Assembly: GCA_022496805.1 (NCBI GenBank)
Contig: CM040103.1
Location: 3,738,001 to 3,802,000, forward strand
Source: Pohlia nutans
Taxonomy: Eukaryota; Streptophyta; Bryopsida; Bryales; Mniaceae
Length of the DNA stretch: 64,000 bases
Reading direction: 5' to 3'
Below, piece by piece: positions 11,187 to 25,016 of this stretch. The position numbers were made by a program, and so were the translations under genes. The notes below the pieces were generated by a model. The model was not told where the DNA came from and did no database searches. It saw nothing but the letters and a program-made list of their open reading frames with translations. The first letter of the stretch is position 1. Every line of letters begins with the position of its first letter.

Positions 11187-14100
11187 CTAGTCAATGCTGC
11201 GGTTCTTCTTACCAGCCAACAACCTGCTGATTTGGAGCCCTCTGCTGAACGCCTCGTTGTAAAGGATTCTCGTCTGCATCGCCTGGAATCCCGGCAACCA
11301 CGACAGCACAGCCACGGGGGCCATGACGATGAGGCCCATGCCGAGGTCATACAAACGAGCCACCGCCATAACGGTACCCCAAATCGGGGAGCTCTCGAGG
11401 AAAGGCCGTCTCAAAACAAGGGCGATCTGAATGATCCCCCACCCTGTCGGCAAGAAGGCAAGAAAACTGGCAATGATGTCGATGAACTGGAAGTTCGTTT
11501 CGATCCACAGCACCACGACGATGGCAGCGATGACGGCGATGACGAGAACTTGAACAAGGCGGTACAGACCGTGTTGATTCGCAGCGTATCGCTCATTGGC
11601 ATTTGAGAGTACGAAGTGGAGAATTGCTGCCACGAGCATATAGCTCCACGAGGCCAGGTACACGAACACACTCGTGTTGTTCCCGGTGATACCGAGATGG
11701 TACACGATTCCATACTGGAAGACGAAGAAGCGCAAATCCAGTATGATCTCTAGAAGTTTCCCCCACAGTCCCGTCGTCCTCAGATGTGCTTGCTCCTCTT
11801 CCCACCACATCTCCCAGCTTTGCTCCACTTTCACGAAGACGTCACCCTTGAACCATAGCCATTGCATGAAGTCCCCGAAATCTTCCACTGTCTTCAGCCA
11901 ATCGAATCCAGAAGGGTTGAACACAAAAGGTCCCATGATCCACGTCAAGGCTAAGAACCAGCTGGATATGCTCACCAGTACGTATGCGCCAGATGAACTC
12001 GTTGAACCGTACGCCAAGTAGCAGAACAGTAGCAATAGAAGCTCGATTCCTTTGACGAAATGGCTTCTTGAATATAGCCGGTAATTCTCTGCGAATTTCT
12101 CGTGCTTCACCACAAAGCCACGTCCAGTTGCTCTATACTGCATACCACAAAGGGGGAGCATTTACACTGTAAATCATCAATAAAGGCTTACAGAAAACCT
12201 GCATCAGCACTCCTCTTCAAACACAGTTGATACCAGGACACGTCATCTTAATTTGCACATGCTATTTTGAGATATACAGGCGATGTATTGCCCGTTCAAA
12301 TAGCAGAACTGAAATCAAGCAATGTATTCGATTATAGAATTTACAGTAAGAAAGTTGATGGTAGTTGAATCTCCACAGAAATTTCTAATAAATAAATAGA
12401 GCTGAAAAACATTCCTGAATGATCAGAAGCGAGTAACAATAGGGTACACGTGCAAATTCAAGACTGTAAGCATACGTACCTTAGCACCACCATGGAGAAG
12501 CGTGCGACCAAAATAATGACAACGGGTGCCCATTGAGAAGGTAAAAAAGATAGAAGCAAGCTGAAGCTGCATGGTGAGCATATTCCACAAAGCTGTAGTG
12601 AACCCATGCTCTAACGCATCCTCCACTAGCATGGGAAGAGCAGTCAGCAATCCCAATTGCACGACAAGCTGCTGGTTCAAAGTGGCAGTCAGCGCAGAGT
12701 TTCTCAGGGATCCAGTAGTTAACGACTTTTCAATGCCGCTTAAGGCCAAATAGACACGGCCCCAGAGAAAGGTGTAAACGGTGAGTACAACCATCATGTT
12801 GCTCACAAAGAAGCCAACCGTGGTATAATAGAAGGAGAGCATGCGAAAGAAATCCAAGTGGTGACCCAGACGATATACATCACGACTCAGCATCTGTTCG
12901 CCATTTCCGCTCGCCACTTTCGCTTCAAACATTGCAATTTGGTTGAGCCCCACATCCCTGCCCTTTCCAGCCTGCACGATTGACCAACCGCAAAAATGCC
13001 ATAGGAGTCAGTCAATTCGTTTCAAAATGAAATGTATTTCCAAGTTTAAAATTTCATATCAAGTTGATAATTGTACTAAAGCCACGTATTATCACGGTTT
13101 GTGCAGTATCTCTCGTTGGAGGTACACTATATCAAAGTGGCGTAGCACACACTGATTTGCATACACTTAGATCAAAAGCTGGAACTACTGAGTAGCATGT
13201 GCAAATAAGAGAGCATGCGACAGATAGGAGCAAAGTTCAATAGAAAAGTAATGCAAACATCACAGTGGTCCTCACCTGAATGTACTCGTGGTGAGTTACG
13301 TTACCGCCTCTTAATGTACAAGTAAATCCTGCAAAGATATCTTCACTGATATTGATAGTCCGAGATGCTTTGCTGATACCGCCACGAGTTAGAAACCACA
13401 AACGATCGAATACATCAGGATGTCCATAATGCATGCGAATTTTCAGAGGATTGGCCAGGACACGCTGGCTAAGGGTGACAAACACAGTCTCTTGAGCGGA
13501 CATGAACCAGGCCAGTGAGGAAACTGAACCAGTAAAGACATGTTCTCGCACACCCAAGATTGTGGGTTTCCGGGTTCCATGGCGCACTGTGAATTCTTGA
13601 AGCAGGTTCCTCATCTTTATTGCCTCTTCGAAGTACATTTCCTGCAAACCCCAAGTGATGAGTAAGCACTCGTATTCAGTACATTGACATAATATTGGTA
13701 TAGATAAATGCAGACTTCTGACTGTTCACTTAACAAGCAAACCACAACCGAAACTGACGGTAAGCATACAGTAAAGATCCAAAGATGCTTCAAATCTTGT
13801 TAATCCCAATAGGTGGCTGAGACATTCATAAGACATTCTCGTAATTTAAGCAGTTATCCTTACCTGATTCATGTCTATAGTTTGAACTGCATCACCTCTT
13901 GTAAATATAAGGGCATGATTCTGATTTTCCGGTTTGCCTTCACCCAGCTTCAGAGGGCCAGGTAACTGAATTCGGTAAATTTCTACTTCCTTATCCAAAA
14001 TTGGATCAAACTTAACTAGGACGGAATAGTACTGTTTAACGTCCTCGTCATCCATTTTATAAGTTCTTTCATCCGCATAAGCAATCCGTAGTCCCGGATA

Positions 14101-17100
14101 AGTCTTCATTAGTCGCAGTATGTCAGCCGCTCGAGTATCCTTCGCCAGCTTTTGAGCTCCGTAAATTTGACAGGTCACCACGTAGGTGAACTTCATCGCC
14201 GCATTGGCAAGTTCCTGCTCTCTCTTATGAACCCGGTTGAACTCCGCAACTTCATGTGCAGAACCAATCGAGCCCATAGAGCCCATAGAGCCCATTGAGC
14301 CCATTGAGCGAAAAGAACCCCTACTATTTGTGCTATTGCCACGATCTAGAACTGCCCGGAAGCCCATTAAATCCTCGTCAGACGCTGAGTCCAAAAAAGT
14401 CTGCACTTCCAGTGCCCTGCCAACAGAATCTGACCAATGTAAGAACATAAGCATCAAGCCACTTCAGCGCGAGAATATGAGATACAACTCAGGAATGAAA
14501 AAGCGAGATGCATACGAATCTGGGTCGGACGACGCAACTAAAGGTTGAGTTTATTGAGAAATTCAAAAAGAAGTCGCTGCGGAGTGGCCATGATCACATA
14601 AAGTTGCAATTAATCAACCTTAACATCGTAACACACCTTTCATAGTACATCATTCCTCGTACAGTTCGTGCAAGCGTCTGTCCTCTGTAAGAAGCCCAAA
14701 GCCTGAGTTCAATAGCTTCATCCTTCTCCCATAACTGCGCCTCAGAAAGATCGAGCTTCTTCATCCGCTGCAGGAAATTCAACCAGTCCTCTGACATTGC
14801 AGAGTTGAATAAATGAGAACTTTCTTGATTATCACGTCAACTCCAGCAGACGTTTTAAACATGCACAGGTGCTGATTCGAAGCATGCTCGTCACTCTGGG
14901 ATATTGTCGTCCCATTTTGAAATCCAATAGTACGGTACATTTCATTACCTACAGATTGTCAAGTCTAGGTCATTCAATTATTCACCAATAAAGACGCAAA
15001 TGAAGACCACCGATTTATATGGATTTCTCGAGGTACCTGGGAATATCCGTTGAAGGTAGAACAGAATGGTGACACCGTCCTCGTTTTCTTCTTTCAATTG
15101 TTGCTTACTGAAAATGACTTCCTCGTTATAGTACGGTGTCAACACACTGAAAGCCAACATTCTTTCCACCTAATATTCATGCCAAAGAGAGAAAAACGAA
15201 ATTAAAATGGATTGTGGTTCTGTTCCGTTTTTATAATTAAGCTCCAAGAGATCGATCCATGAGTATGAATTTCACCCCACGTGAAAGCAAGGTGACCATA
15301 ATCTGATTGACTATCAGAGATTTTAAAGTCACGACGATCCAGTATCAACATTGAAAATGTACAATCTAAAAATAGAACAGATACGTAACAACGGTCTTAA
15401 GTTCAGATTGAAACCTGCGGTGCTCGTGGCATAGTCATGAACAAGGAATTGCTGAAAAAAGAGATTCTTCTACTAGCTTCGAGTCCCTTAGGAACATCCA
15501 ATAACGCGTCCTTTGTGCTTAGGGTTGTATGGAGCCTTTTTAAGGACTTATAAAATGGCTCGTCGTCGGTTGCTGGGAGTTCAACAGCCTCCATAAAAAG
15601 CTCAGTCATTTCATTGTTCTTATGAAATGAAGTACGCGCCCTGATACTTTCCAAAACACCGGTACCTTTAGGAAAGTCATATACCAGACATTCGTACAAG
15701 TTCTGCAGCGCTTTCACTACCTGAACATCTCAACCCAGTTGGCTCAAATTAGTTCCTCTTGAGAAATTCATCAACTTTGACGATACATTCCCTCTTCAAG
15801 GAACTGACAGCTCATATGTAATGGTCCCGCAGATCAAATTCTAAAAACAAATTATAGAACAGTCATGGGCTTCTGAGCTTTTCTGAAGCCCGATTCTTGA
15901 CAGCAAACAACAACAAATTTCACATCTACGGCAATCCTGGCTGCTGTTAACACCAAGCACCAAAGTTTACATCATGTATTACAAAATCAGGACAGGAGAA
16001 TATTGCAAATAGATATTTATCATACAACAAAGCATCTTTACCTTCTGAAGTTGCCTTTGAGTGGGGCGAGTCAAAAGAAGGGTAACCAAATCCACAACCC
16101 GAGCATGAACTTCCATCAACTCTGGGAGCAAAAAGGTTCTCGTGAAGCGTTTAATCTTTATAGCTTTATCTATCTCTTCAAAAATAGCTATGAAAATTTC
16201 GTACTCCTCGGAATCATCCCTGAGGACGTGTCGGAGTACATGCTTCATGCTCTCATAGCACTCGATCACTGCGCACTTCCTGTACTCGTTTTTGCATATT
16301 ATGTTCCACACAGATATATCATCTCCTCGGTGATACCGAACACTGTATAGCGCTAGAAGAATCTGCAGAGACCACCAAATTGTGAGGTTTTTGAACTACC
16401 TAAACCATACACAAAACTTCTGAACCGATCATGAATGTATATCTTCCTTAACAACGAACACGAACAGACGACTGCCGCATCTTAAGACCGCGATTAATTC
16501 CTGCTCATTATACGCCAAGGACAAACAGTAGGAAGAAGGGTTTGAAGAACACACTTGGTTAGCCAATAAAGTTGAAGGCCACTGGAAAACGCTGAGCCTC
16601 CATTCTCCTTTGGGAATCTCCAGGAGCTCTACCTCTCTGCACTCACATTGCCCAATGTGATCACACACATTGACAGAGACAGTCTAAAAGATACAAAAAT
16701 ACCAAAATACCAAAATTTAAGGTGAAATACAAAAATGGGATCTAAGCGAGGAACCTGTCGCTTATGAGGTCCTCCTCACGAAAGGTTTGAATGATCGTGT
16801 TCCAAACATAGGAAAAACGTGCACCTTTAAGATCATTCCATCGCATCTGCAAAATAGCGTCAGAACAGTCACAAATAGACTAGTGGAACTGAAAATAGTC
16901 GATGCTCATCAAATGATCATAGGACCCAAGATTCCGTCTCGTCATAAAAAACTTGTTGTCTATTGTAACGAGCGTAGATCAACAGCACTTATTGAATATT
17001 AGGAGCTCCTTCGATAGTTATTTTTGAAAAGAGCCTTGATTGATTCGATCAAGATAAATTCATTTCACAATTTAACTCCCGGCGGAAAGGGTGAAAGTGG

Positions 17101-20100
17101 GATACGATATTTACCTTCTCATTTACAGCCGAAAACCCATATCTCAAGCCCACTCGCTGGAACAAATCTTTCACACCTGCCCACACACTAATGTACCATA
17201 ACAAATCAAATATGAGAAATGAACGCATATAATCTGGTCCAGGTTCATAATGATTGAACACCACTATACGGTATCAAGTTTACATACCGAATACATGCGA
17301 ATCTGCACGAAGATTGTACAAGAAAGCTTAAGGACGGAACATTTTATTATCAAAATATATACGTATTCTTAGATTTGGTTCCATCATTCAATGTAGGGCA
17401 ATGAATGATATAGAGTTTTTCATTGATTTAAAATAATGGTACTTGTTGTGTACTTATAAGAACTTTTCAAATGCTACCAGTGAGCCTGATCATTAGGAGG
17501 CAAAGTGAAGGGCAGCCTGGGCGCTCCTGTAAAGAGTAACACTAACAAGCAGGATCATGCATCAGAAAAGAAGGTAAGATCAAAACGCTTTGGACATTAA
17601 CATCAATAGGGCAGCGGTCATACTTCGGTCGAATAGCGTCATCCTCTGGCATTAAACTGAACTGAAAGGCTTTTGGAAAGATCTGAAATCTTAGTCGGAG
17701 CTGCTCCACGTTCCGAATCTGAACAGTAAATGCAAAGACAGCTGATTGTAGGTACTAAATTGATTGTTCGATTGTTACCATGGCTCACAGATCGTGCTAC
17801 AGTAACCGGATCGGTGAACATAGTACTGTACCAAGAGTCACCAATACCGACCGAATTACTTGACTATAGAGATGAAAACATATAGCCGGTAGCCACTAAG
17901 ACACAAGAAGAATTTTTCAATCCAAAGAATTCACAATCGTAGGAAAGAATACTTGTAAACTTCACATCAAAAATTTGATTGAAAGACAAACCTCTCCAAG
18001 ATGCTGCAGAAGACCAACAAGAGCTCCAATGACAGAGGACCAGATCGCGTACCAGATTTGAGTATCCATGAAGTAGATCTAGTCACAAGCACCCACTCAA
18101 ATTGTTAGTGTGAGTTAATCAATTCGCTCCTTCATCATGTAACTATGCAAGTGTATGCTTTCGGTAGTCCTGGAAGAAACTTATGGTCGAACATCAACTC
18201 ACCATAAGAACGGGAGCCCACAGTGCGACTACAGCAGCCCGATTACCTACGGAACAAAGTAAACCATGTGAGAAATGTTACATACGGTAGATTCCAGATC
18301 AACTGCAGAAATCAAGAAGCACAGATCACATCATCACAATGGATCTAAATTTATGGGCACTGCAAAAGATCAGAGAACAAAAACTAAAACGCAAAAAATT
18401 TGACAAATTGAAACAAGGGTTATACCATCTGGAAAAAACTCATGCCATTTGTAAACAACATTGGTGGCTCGAAGAATCTGCTTTGTTGGTGCAATCAAAG
18501 GTCTAATCTGTTCAAAAAATGTGTGCCCTCAGGGGCGAAATCGTAAGTTTCCCAAAGTGTTAAACCTGAATATCTCTCGCAATTCTTCTAAAAATATAGT
18601 AGATGACTGAATATGACAAAAGCGACAGAAAAACAGGATAGATCGGGGAACCTGTGAAAATGTCCAAATGTACAAGCCACAAGCTATTTGAACCAAAAAA
18701 CTCAACAATTACCTGAAGCCAATAGCTGAAGGCGAGTTTGGATGTAAGAACACATGCCCAAAATAGAGTATATCTATGGACATACAAATCAGAATGATCA
18801 GAATTGCAAATGTGAATTGCAAAAATAGCACATAATCAAGATGCACCTATTCAAAAAAGGCAGACATAATATAATTTCCTAAGACGATGCAGAAGATGCA
18901 GAAACTATACAAAAGAGCTCCAAATATTCAATTGAAATTAAAAAGCTAACTCCAGCTGGTACTTACTTCACATTATCCACAGTACCTTCCCGAAGGCCCC
19001 GGCCCACGTAACCACGTGTCTGCAAAATAAACAAAGAATTTACAATATTACCGATGTAGATACCAATAGAATTATGAATGCTGGATAACACTGTTGAGGA
19101 GCCCAAGGTAACATAGGGCAAAGGGCTGATAATTAATATAAAATACATGCAGACATGGGTATTTGCCCAGATCAAAGCAGCCACAAATTATATACACAAC
19201 TGTGAGAATGGACACTTCATTGAAGGAAGATTGGACATGCATCAAACGGCTGAGAGTACTTTACCTGGAACCACCAAGTCAAGAGATGAAATATCCTCCA
19301 ACTTGAATTCTCGACATAATTACGTACCCACGGTACAATGAATAATACAATGGCCAAGACTTCTGGGGCAAGAAAAGCTGCAACTATGTACAAGAAGTCG
19401 TACATTTTACTGTATGCTATATCGGTCCAGTACTGATCAATATTCCGCTGCCACCACATCCTTCTGCTTAAACAGAAGACACAGGTTTAATTTACTTAAA
19501 CACAGATTGCATTATCTGCAGGTAGACCATTTGCACCAGAAATAAAAACATTCAAGTTGAAGATCGATGAAGGGATCAGCTGGTGATGAGAACCTGTAAA
19601 AGATGATGAATAGGACAGCCCATGCTGCAGCTATCACAAGCTTAAGTATCATGCGGACACCAACAAGTGCTGTATCCTTTGTGACAAGGCTATACTGACT
19701 TCCCACATCAAGCAATCCTGCAGAAAATTTATGAAACCCAGCACACATTGTTGAAACCAGAGAATTTTCTTTGCGAGGCCCACAGGTTGAATGCTCTAAA
19801 ACCACCAACTTAAGCAATCACTGTAATTTTAGCAATCATATCTTTGGTGAAATCTTTTTCTTTCATTCTAACAAGGAATGCATATTTTTCCACAATTTTA
19901 TTCTCAATGTTGAAATTGATACAAATTTTAAAAGTGGAAAGTACACTAGGACTCAATATCAACATACAAGTTCCCCCATGTCCACACTATGTGATACTAA
20001 TTTCCACTCGTGATGGTACCCAAACCACCAACTACTTCTTTGCAATGCTTGGCTTGCTTGAATAGTGAAATTGGTGGTTTTGAGTCTCAACTCTGGTGGC

Positions 20101-23100
20101 TCCAAGAAAAGTCTACATGCCAGAGTTGAGGGAGCTGGTGGTTGTAGAGAATTCAACCAACGAGCTCATAACAACAAAAAAGAAGAAAAGGTGTCAATCT
20201 GCACAGCTCTTTGGGAAATGTGCCGAAGGAAAACAGTACCTTGTAAGAACCTTAGAAGAGCCCAACTGATAAATATGCTGAAGAAACGTGCCAAAGGGTC
20301 TGGCTTTTGTAATTCAATCCATGGAGGCCCGCCGTTATGCCACAGTATCACAACAGAAGCCTGACAGAAAATGGTATTAGAGGAGCTACTTTGACAATTA
20401 TATGAGGATCGAAGGGAAACGCTAGCAAATCAGAGGAATGTCACCATGCACTTAAACAAGGAGCCTTCCTCATGCACATGAAAAGCTACCCCAGAATTGA
20501 CTCGATATCTCAACAAGAAATCTTACATCTCACTATTAGAGCACCTTACAAGCAGTGACGATACATAGGTGCATGTAAAAACGAAGTAGAGTTTTAGTAA
20601 CCAGAAAATCAAAGGTGCAATGATATTTCCTCGGTTTAATTACCGATTTCCATCACAAACTGGAGCAGAAGTTATCGAAGATTCTACCTGTAGAATTAGA
20701 AGATAGCCTGTCCACAATTTGTCGAAGCTGCGAAAGATATACCAGAATGAGCGCTGTTCAACGAATCCAGTTTTTCCTACCTTTTCGCGTTGTGGTTTTC
20801 TTCCACGATTCTACAAAAACCACCAAACCTATCAGCATTTTGAGGGTTTCTTGTAAGCATACATTTCAATATGTGCAGTGGCTTAACATCTTCTAGGCTA
20901 CATCAAGCCTTAACAACAGAACCACGAAAAACGGCAACTTCAATCAGGCACAGAACTAAGTGATCCCCAGGAATGCACAGTAAGATACTTACAAGGTAAC
21001 CTTTCTCCCTCTTAGGCTCAACAAAAAAAAAGCAGTCCCTTTTCAAAGGCCATTGTAGCTGTTTGAAACAACGAGAAGACCTGTATATCAATTGAACAAC
21101 AGTGAAACTAATGAATGGAATCTAGAGACCCAATACATGAGCATCTCAAAGAACAGCATCGTCAACAGCTTTATTTCATCTTCAAATATTTTAACCAGAA
21201 CTTCGAGGAGTTGTTCTTTCAAGTAGAATCATCTACAAGAAGGCAGAGCGACTTTGACAACCGCAATAACTCGATTAGGAATATACCAAAAGTACTCGTT
21301 AAGATCATCATAATTTCGCCATGACGAGTGAGGTGCTGTCCCGCCATTATTAGAATCCGCCTCCTGAAAATCCAACACAATTACTGCTCAAACTTCTGTA
21401 GTCACAAAACCAACAGAACCAGACAGCATGTAAAATAACAACAAATAAATTCTCAAGAATGAGAGTACAGAATCCTACCGCTTTCAGGATGCCATAAAGT
21501 GGAGTAACAACGTGATTGAGAAATCCATTTTCTCCTGTGTAAGTAGGCATTATGACATCACCTACAAGCCGGTCTAATAACCTATTCAGTTCGGCGAGCA
21601 TCTGCAGGAAAAAAAATCCCAAATCAGTCACTTGATGAACGCCAGGATTTGTTCCTTATGAGAGCGCCCAAATGAGAGCAGGTGCGCTATAACACATTCA
21701 CGGTTCATTTAAGAAAAACATCGATCCGCCTCAAGCCTGAGATTCTAAAACTTCAATAATAAGAGATTGTGATCTCACAGGAACTGAATAGAAACTTGAA
21801 GGTTTGCAAAGCAAGAACTAGAAATAGTGCAGATAATTACGTGGTGATAGATGAAACACAAACATTCTGGCATAAACCTCAAGTTTGCTGCCTCTCCCCA
21901 TATCAGGAGGTATAGGCAAATACAAATCAACTCCCGCCGCTCGTCAAATTGCTCCGGGTTAGCCTCCAGCAACCTTTGAAATGAACAACCTTGAGTCAGA
22001 AGTTATCTACGATGACAGGTCTTGTGACGGTATTCAGGAGCTCCATATACAAAAAATTCAAGAAAAACTCTGATCAGGTTAGCAGAGATCTTAAAAGCAG
22101 AATGCTTGTTCAGGGTTGATTACAGCCACCTCAGCAGGGGTGTCCTCTAAATCTATTAAGTGCCTGATCTAAAAAAAATTAACACTCTAAGGAACACGGA
22201 ATAGGCAGACTTCGATAGAACAATCTGCTTTGGAAACTTACTTTAAGTTATTCTTACGCCCAATAAATCTGCACCAAGAAACATAATTATTGGTCACCTT
22301 CTTCCGAGTCTTTCGAACAATACTTGCTTCCAGCTGCAACAAAGGAACCCAGCGTCAAAGATTTGACGGCTCTTGATCTATGATCAACAGAGTATTCAAC
22401 TCCACAAAAGAGATATATTGGCAATCCTCGTAGGGCAACAGGAAAGAAAAATTATCAAGAATAGCACCAATTGTATCAATTTCACCGCACTCAATCAACA
22501 CCACTACATAGAAGACCAAGAGTGCTCCGCTTATATCCCAATACACGTTGCATTATCATGATATTTCGTCAGTCTTCTTTTAGCAATATACTATAAAGCA
22601 TTGTCTGAATCCCGTTTGTTAGGAAGCCTTAGATAATAGGTATCTTCCTCATGAAATGTATCAAATCGATCGTTTAAGGCAATGCAGGGCGCTAATAAAG
22701 TTCCAAAAGGCGGTTCATACCGTCTCATAAGTAGGCCCTGAATGGTACAACTGCATGATTCCATTTGCAAGAAGCAGGACAAGATGCTCCCGCTGATTCC
22801 TAACATTGTCTATCTGTTCACGAGTAAATACATCAGTATTGAATGATTGAGCTAAGAAACACACTAAAAGTACAAAAAGAAATGGCAGATTAGTTGCATT
22901 GCTCCGTTCTATAATAAGCGCTTGTTTATCAAAACTCCACACTATCAAAAATCAGCACAGACACAATAAGACTTTCACTAAAATAAGTTTCGGAGTACAC
23001 ACCTGGAAACCAAAGAAGAGACCAAGCCAGTCCAGCATGTCCATATCAGGTGACCAAGCTACACCTGGCGGCATAGGTAAATCGTCGATCACCTTCAGAG

Positions 23101-23476
23101 AGGCAATGGCTGCTCTCACCTTCAGGAACAACAAGCATTAAACAGGATGTGAATTAATTCCATTGATGAACACAGCAGTACATTTAATGCAGGTAATCTT
23201 TGAATCCATCACAGAATTGTAACGCTTCTTGAAAACGAAATCCATCTATAAATTTACACAATGTCGAGTGGCGTACTAAGATTAATATTAGAAATTTACA
23301 CAATGTCGAGTGGCATGCTAAGATTAATATTACTTTAGGTAGATTGCGTATGATTCAATTTAGAAATGCATCCGGCTCTAGAGAAAGTATACACACACCT
23401 CAGGAAACGACATGCCAGCATGGTCGATTGATAGATCATCCACCGGCAAAATGTTGTAGACGCCAGGTTCTCCCAT
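11187..23476 (-). CDS. Callose synthase (1,3-beta-glucan synthase, GSL family)
   Basis: Large plasma-membrane enzyme that makes 1,3-beta-glucan (callose) from UDP-glucose. About 29 exons encode roughly 1780 residues, matching the CalS11/CalS12-type subfamily. Resolved exons, in coding order: 23476-23399, 23119-23003, 22813-22721, 22333-22242, 21973-21841, 21601-21479, 21363-21287, 21080-20993, 20810-20688, 20360-20240, 19717-19594, 19460-19265, 19019-18967, 18773-18713, 18507-18426, 18246-18203, 18078-17992, a poorly resolved exon from about 17717, 17176-17115, 16846-16755, 16636-16555, 16362-16042, 15720-15415, 15169-15037, 14790-14637, 14416-13864, 13641-13276, 12971-12480, 12137-11187. All have GT/AG borders. 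Landmarks: N-terminal DNVRNQREHLVL and IWGEAANLRFMPEC (FKS1-type domain), LRLWASYRGQTLARTVRGMM, KFTYVV, GEGKPENQNHA, ILGVREHVFTGSVSSLAWFM, GGISKASR, HGGAKYRATGRGFVV, and C-terminal transmembrane segments. The start at 23476 is the first Met of a protein opening like the family; a further upstream exon cannot be excluded. Reading phase does not join cleanly between the exon near 17.6 kb and 17176. An intron at 20239-19718 carries a MITE. Confidence 0.95.
14266..14310 (-). repeat. In-frame Ser-Met-Gly repeat in callose synthase
   Basis: Within the 14416-13864 exon a 9-base unit repeats about five times and encodes SMGSMGSMGSMGSIGS. It sits in the variable serine-rich loop between the RTVRGMM and KFTYVV blocks. 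This is a coding minisatellite that keeps frame. Confidence 0.85.
19785..20158. mobile_element. MITE E (ACCACCA-ended) in a callose synthase intron
   Basis: The left end reads GGTTGAATGCTCTAAAACCACCA and the right end reads TGGTGGTTGTAGAGAATTCAACC, so the termini are inverted over about 23 bases. A second copy lies at 40470-40867 with the same ends (CCTAAAACCACCAACTTAAG). It lies inside the intron 19718-20239. Open frames here are chance. Superfamily not assigned, because no convincing target-site duplication is visible. Confidence 0.7.
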
Positions 23477-24138
23477 TTTGAGAGACGTACCACGAGGTTT
23501 CAAAGCTTGAAACAGACACGTGTCTCTACTTTGCGCTCATCGCCATCGCCGCAACTGAAGAATCGCGGGAATACAGACAGAGAGTGATCGAACTTGCCAT
23601 AGCATTGATCGGACTTGGAGTTCGCAGTAGAAAGGGCAATTCAAACAGCGATAAAAGGATTCCCAACCAGCCATGTCACGAAGAATCCCGCCATGTGGCT
23701 GAAACTCCCGCCGACTGTCACCATTCAAAAATCTTTGAGCTCAACCCTTACTAAGTTACTGAGCGACTCACTGAGCGTGAGTGCCGCTCTGGCTGGACAA
23801 TACAAATAGTGAGTGTTCGTCGTTTTAGGGTAGCACATTTTGCGAGGAAAGTGGACAATGTGCTGTGTGCTAATCCGGATGCAACGAGGGAGCGGCCGGG
23901 GCCCGTAATTGGACTCGGCAACTGCCAGATAGTGCCGAAAATACTGCAACTGGCATACGCGTACAGTAAGGTAGTAGCATCAGATCCTGTTAGTTGTTGG
24001 AGGAGTTCGGTGGTGAATTATGAATGCCTGGTTAGCAGACTGATTGGACTAGAAATGAAAGACGAGTATCCGTTCCCCTACTAACATCAATAGTGTCTGT
24101 GTAGATTAAGTTTGAAAATTTAAAACAAAATCAGACAT
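23477..24138. other. Upstream flank of callose synthase gene
   Basis: Should contain the 5' UTR and promoter of the minus-strand callose synthase gene. Open frames at 23537-24084 on both strands show no domain. No TATA element is clear enough to call. Confidence 0.45.
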
Positions 24139-24140
24139 TA

Positions 24141-24317
24141 TAGTTATCCGTAATTCCGTAAAGTCACCTTGAATTTGAAGAATCTTCAATGAATTTTACT
24201 TTAACATAATTTTATTTGTTCACTTTAAATAGTTAAAAGGTATGGAATTATAAAATTATATTAAAGCAAAATTCATTGAAAGATTCTTCAAATTCAAGGT
24301 GAGTTTACGGATAACTC
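24141..24317. mobile_element. Palindromic MITE F, copy 1, TA-flanked
   Basis: An inverted repeat whose ends read TAGTTATCCG and CGGATAACTC, flanked by TA dinucleotides. The arms include CACCTTGAATTTGAAGAATCTT and its complement. The ends match those of the larger palindrome at 48000-48356. TA flanks suggest a Tc1/mariner-type MITE, by inference. Confidence 0.7.
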
Positions 24318-24428
24318 TATTGTGACAAAATTAATTGAAATTTGGGCTTGGTTATTAAACCCAAAGTTTTATTTGCTGCAATTTTTTATCATTGAAAACC
24401 ATCGCTCTAAATAAGTCAAAATCCTTAA

Positions 24429-25012
24429 CCCTTAAACGTTCTCACCCCTCGTCTCACCCTCTTTAGATTTGCCAGTTTTCCGAAGACGCTGTATAAAATG
24501 CAACTAAGAGAAATATTTTCAACTTGATGAATGAATAAAAGTTGTACATTATGCATTTTAGATTCTATCTATACGGTTAGATTTGCGATTGCTATCACCG
24601 ATATTTTTCTATAAAATTTGAAACTTAAAATTTTTAGTTCTTTTGCAATTTGATTACGAATAAGATATTGACAATCTAAGAATGAAATTTGTTGTGATGG
24701 GTTGAAATGTAATATTCTATGTGTAGTGATTTTTGGAGATTTTTTGGTTGTTTAATTTTGTGAGTTGACTTTTTCAATAACCGACATTTAGACTAAAATC
24801 TTTGAAATTTTTGGTGGAACAATATGGCATCAAAAGAAGGCATAAAATTTTCACAAATCATCCCTTTTCAAATCGGATCAGACATGCATGAAGCTAACTT
24901 CCCATTAAAAATTTAATAAGAAATCCACACCGCAAAAAAGTGCATGGTGGATGAGAAAATGGAGTCCAAATTTGTACATCACGAATAATATGCATGGTTG
25001 GGTAGTTAAAAG
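24429..25012 (-). mobile_element. TTAA-family MITE A, copy 2, intact TTAA flanks
   Basis: Flanked by TTAA at 24425-24428 and 25013-25016. Its ends are CCCTTAAACGTTCTCACC and GCATGGTTGGGTAGTTAAAAG. The interior matches copy 1 in the opposite orientation, including the GATTGCTATCACC and ATGCATGG blocks. Non-coding. Confidence 0.75.
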
Positions 25013-25016
25013 TTAA

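Noticed and set aside
19771..20364. Overlapping frames of 60-100 codons inside callose synthase
   Set aside because: They fall in an intronic MITE or antisense to a verified exon.
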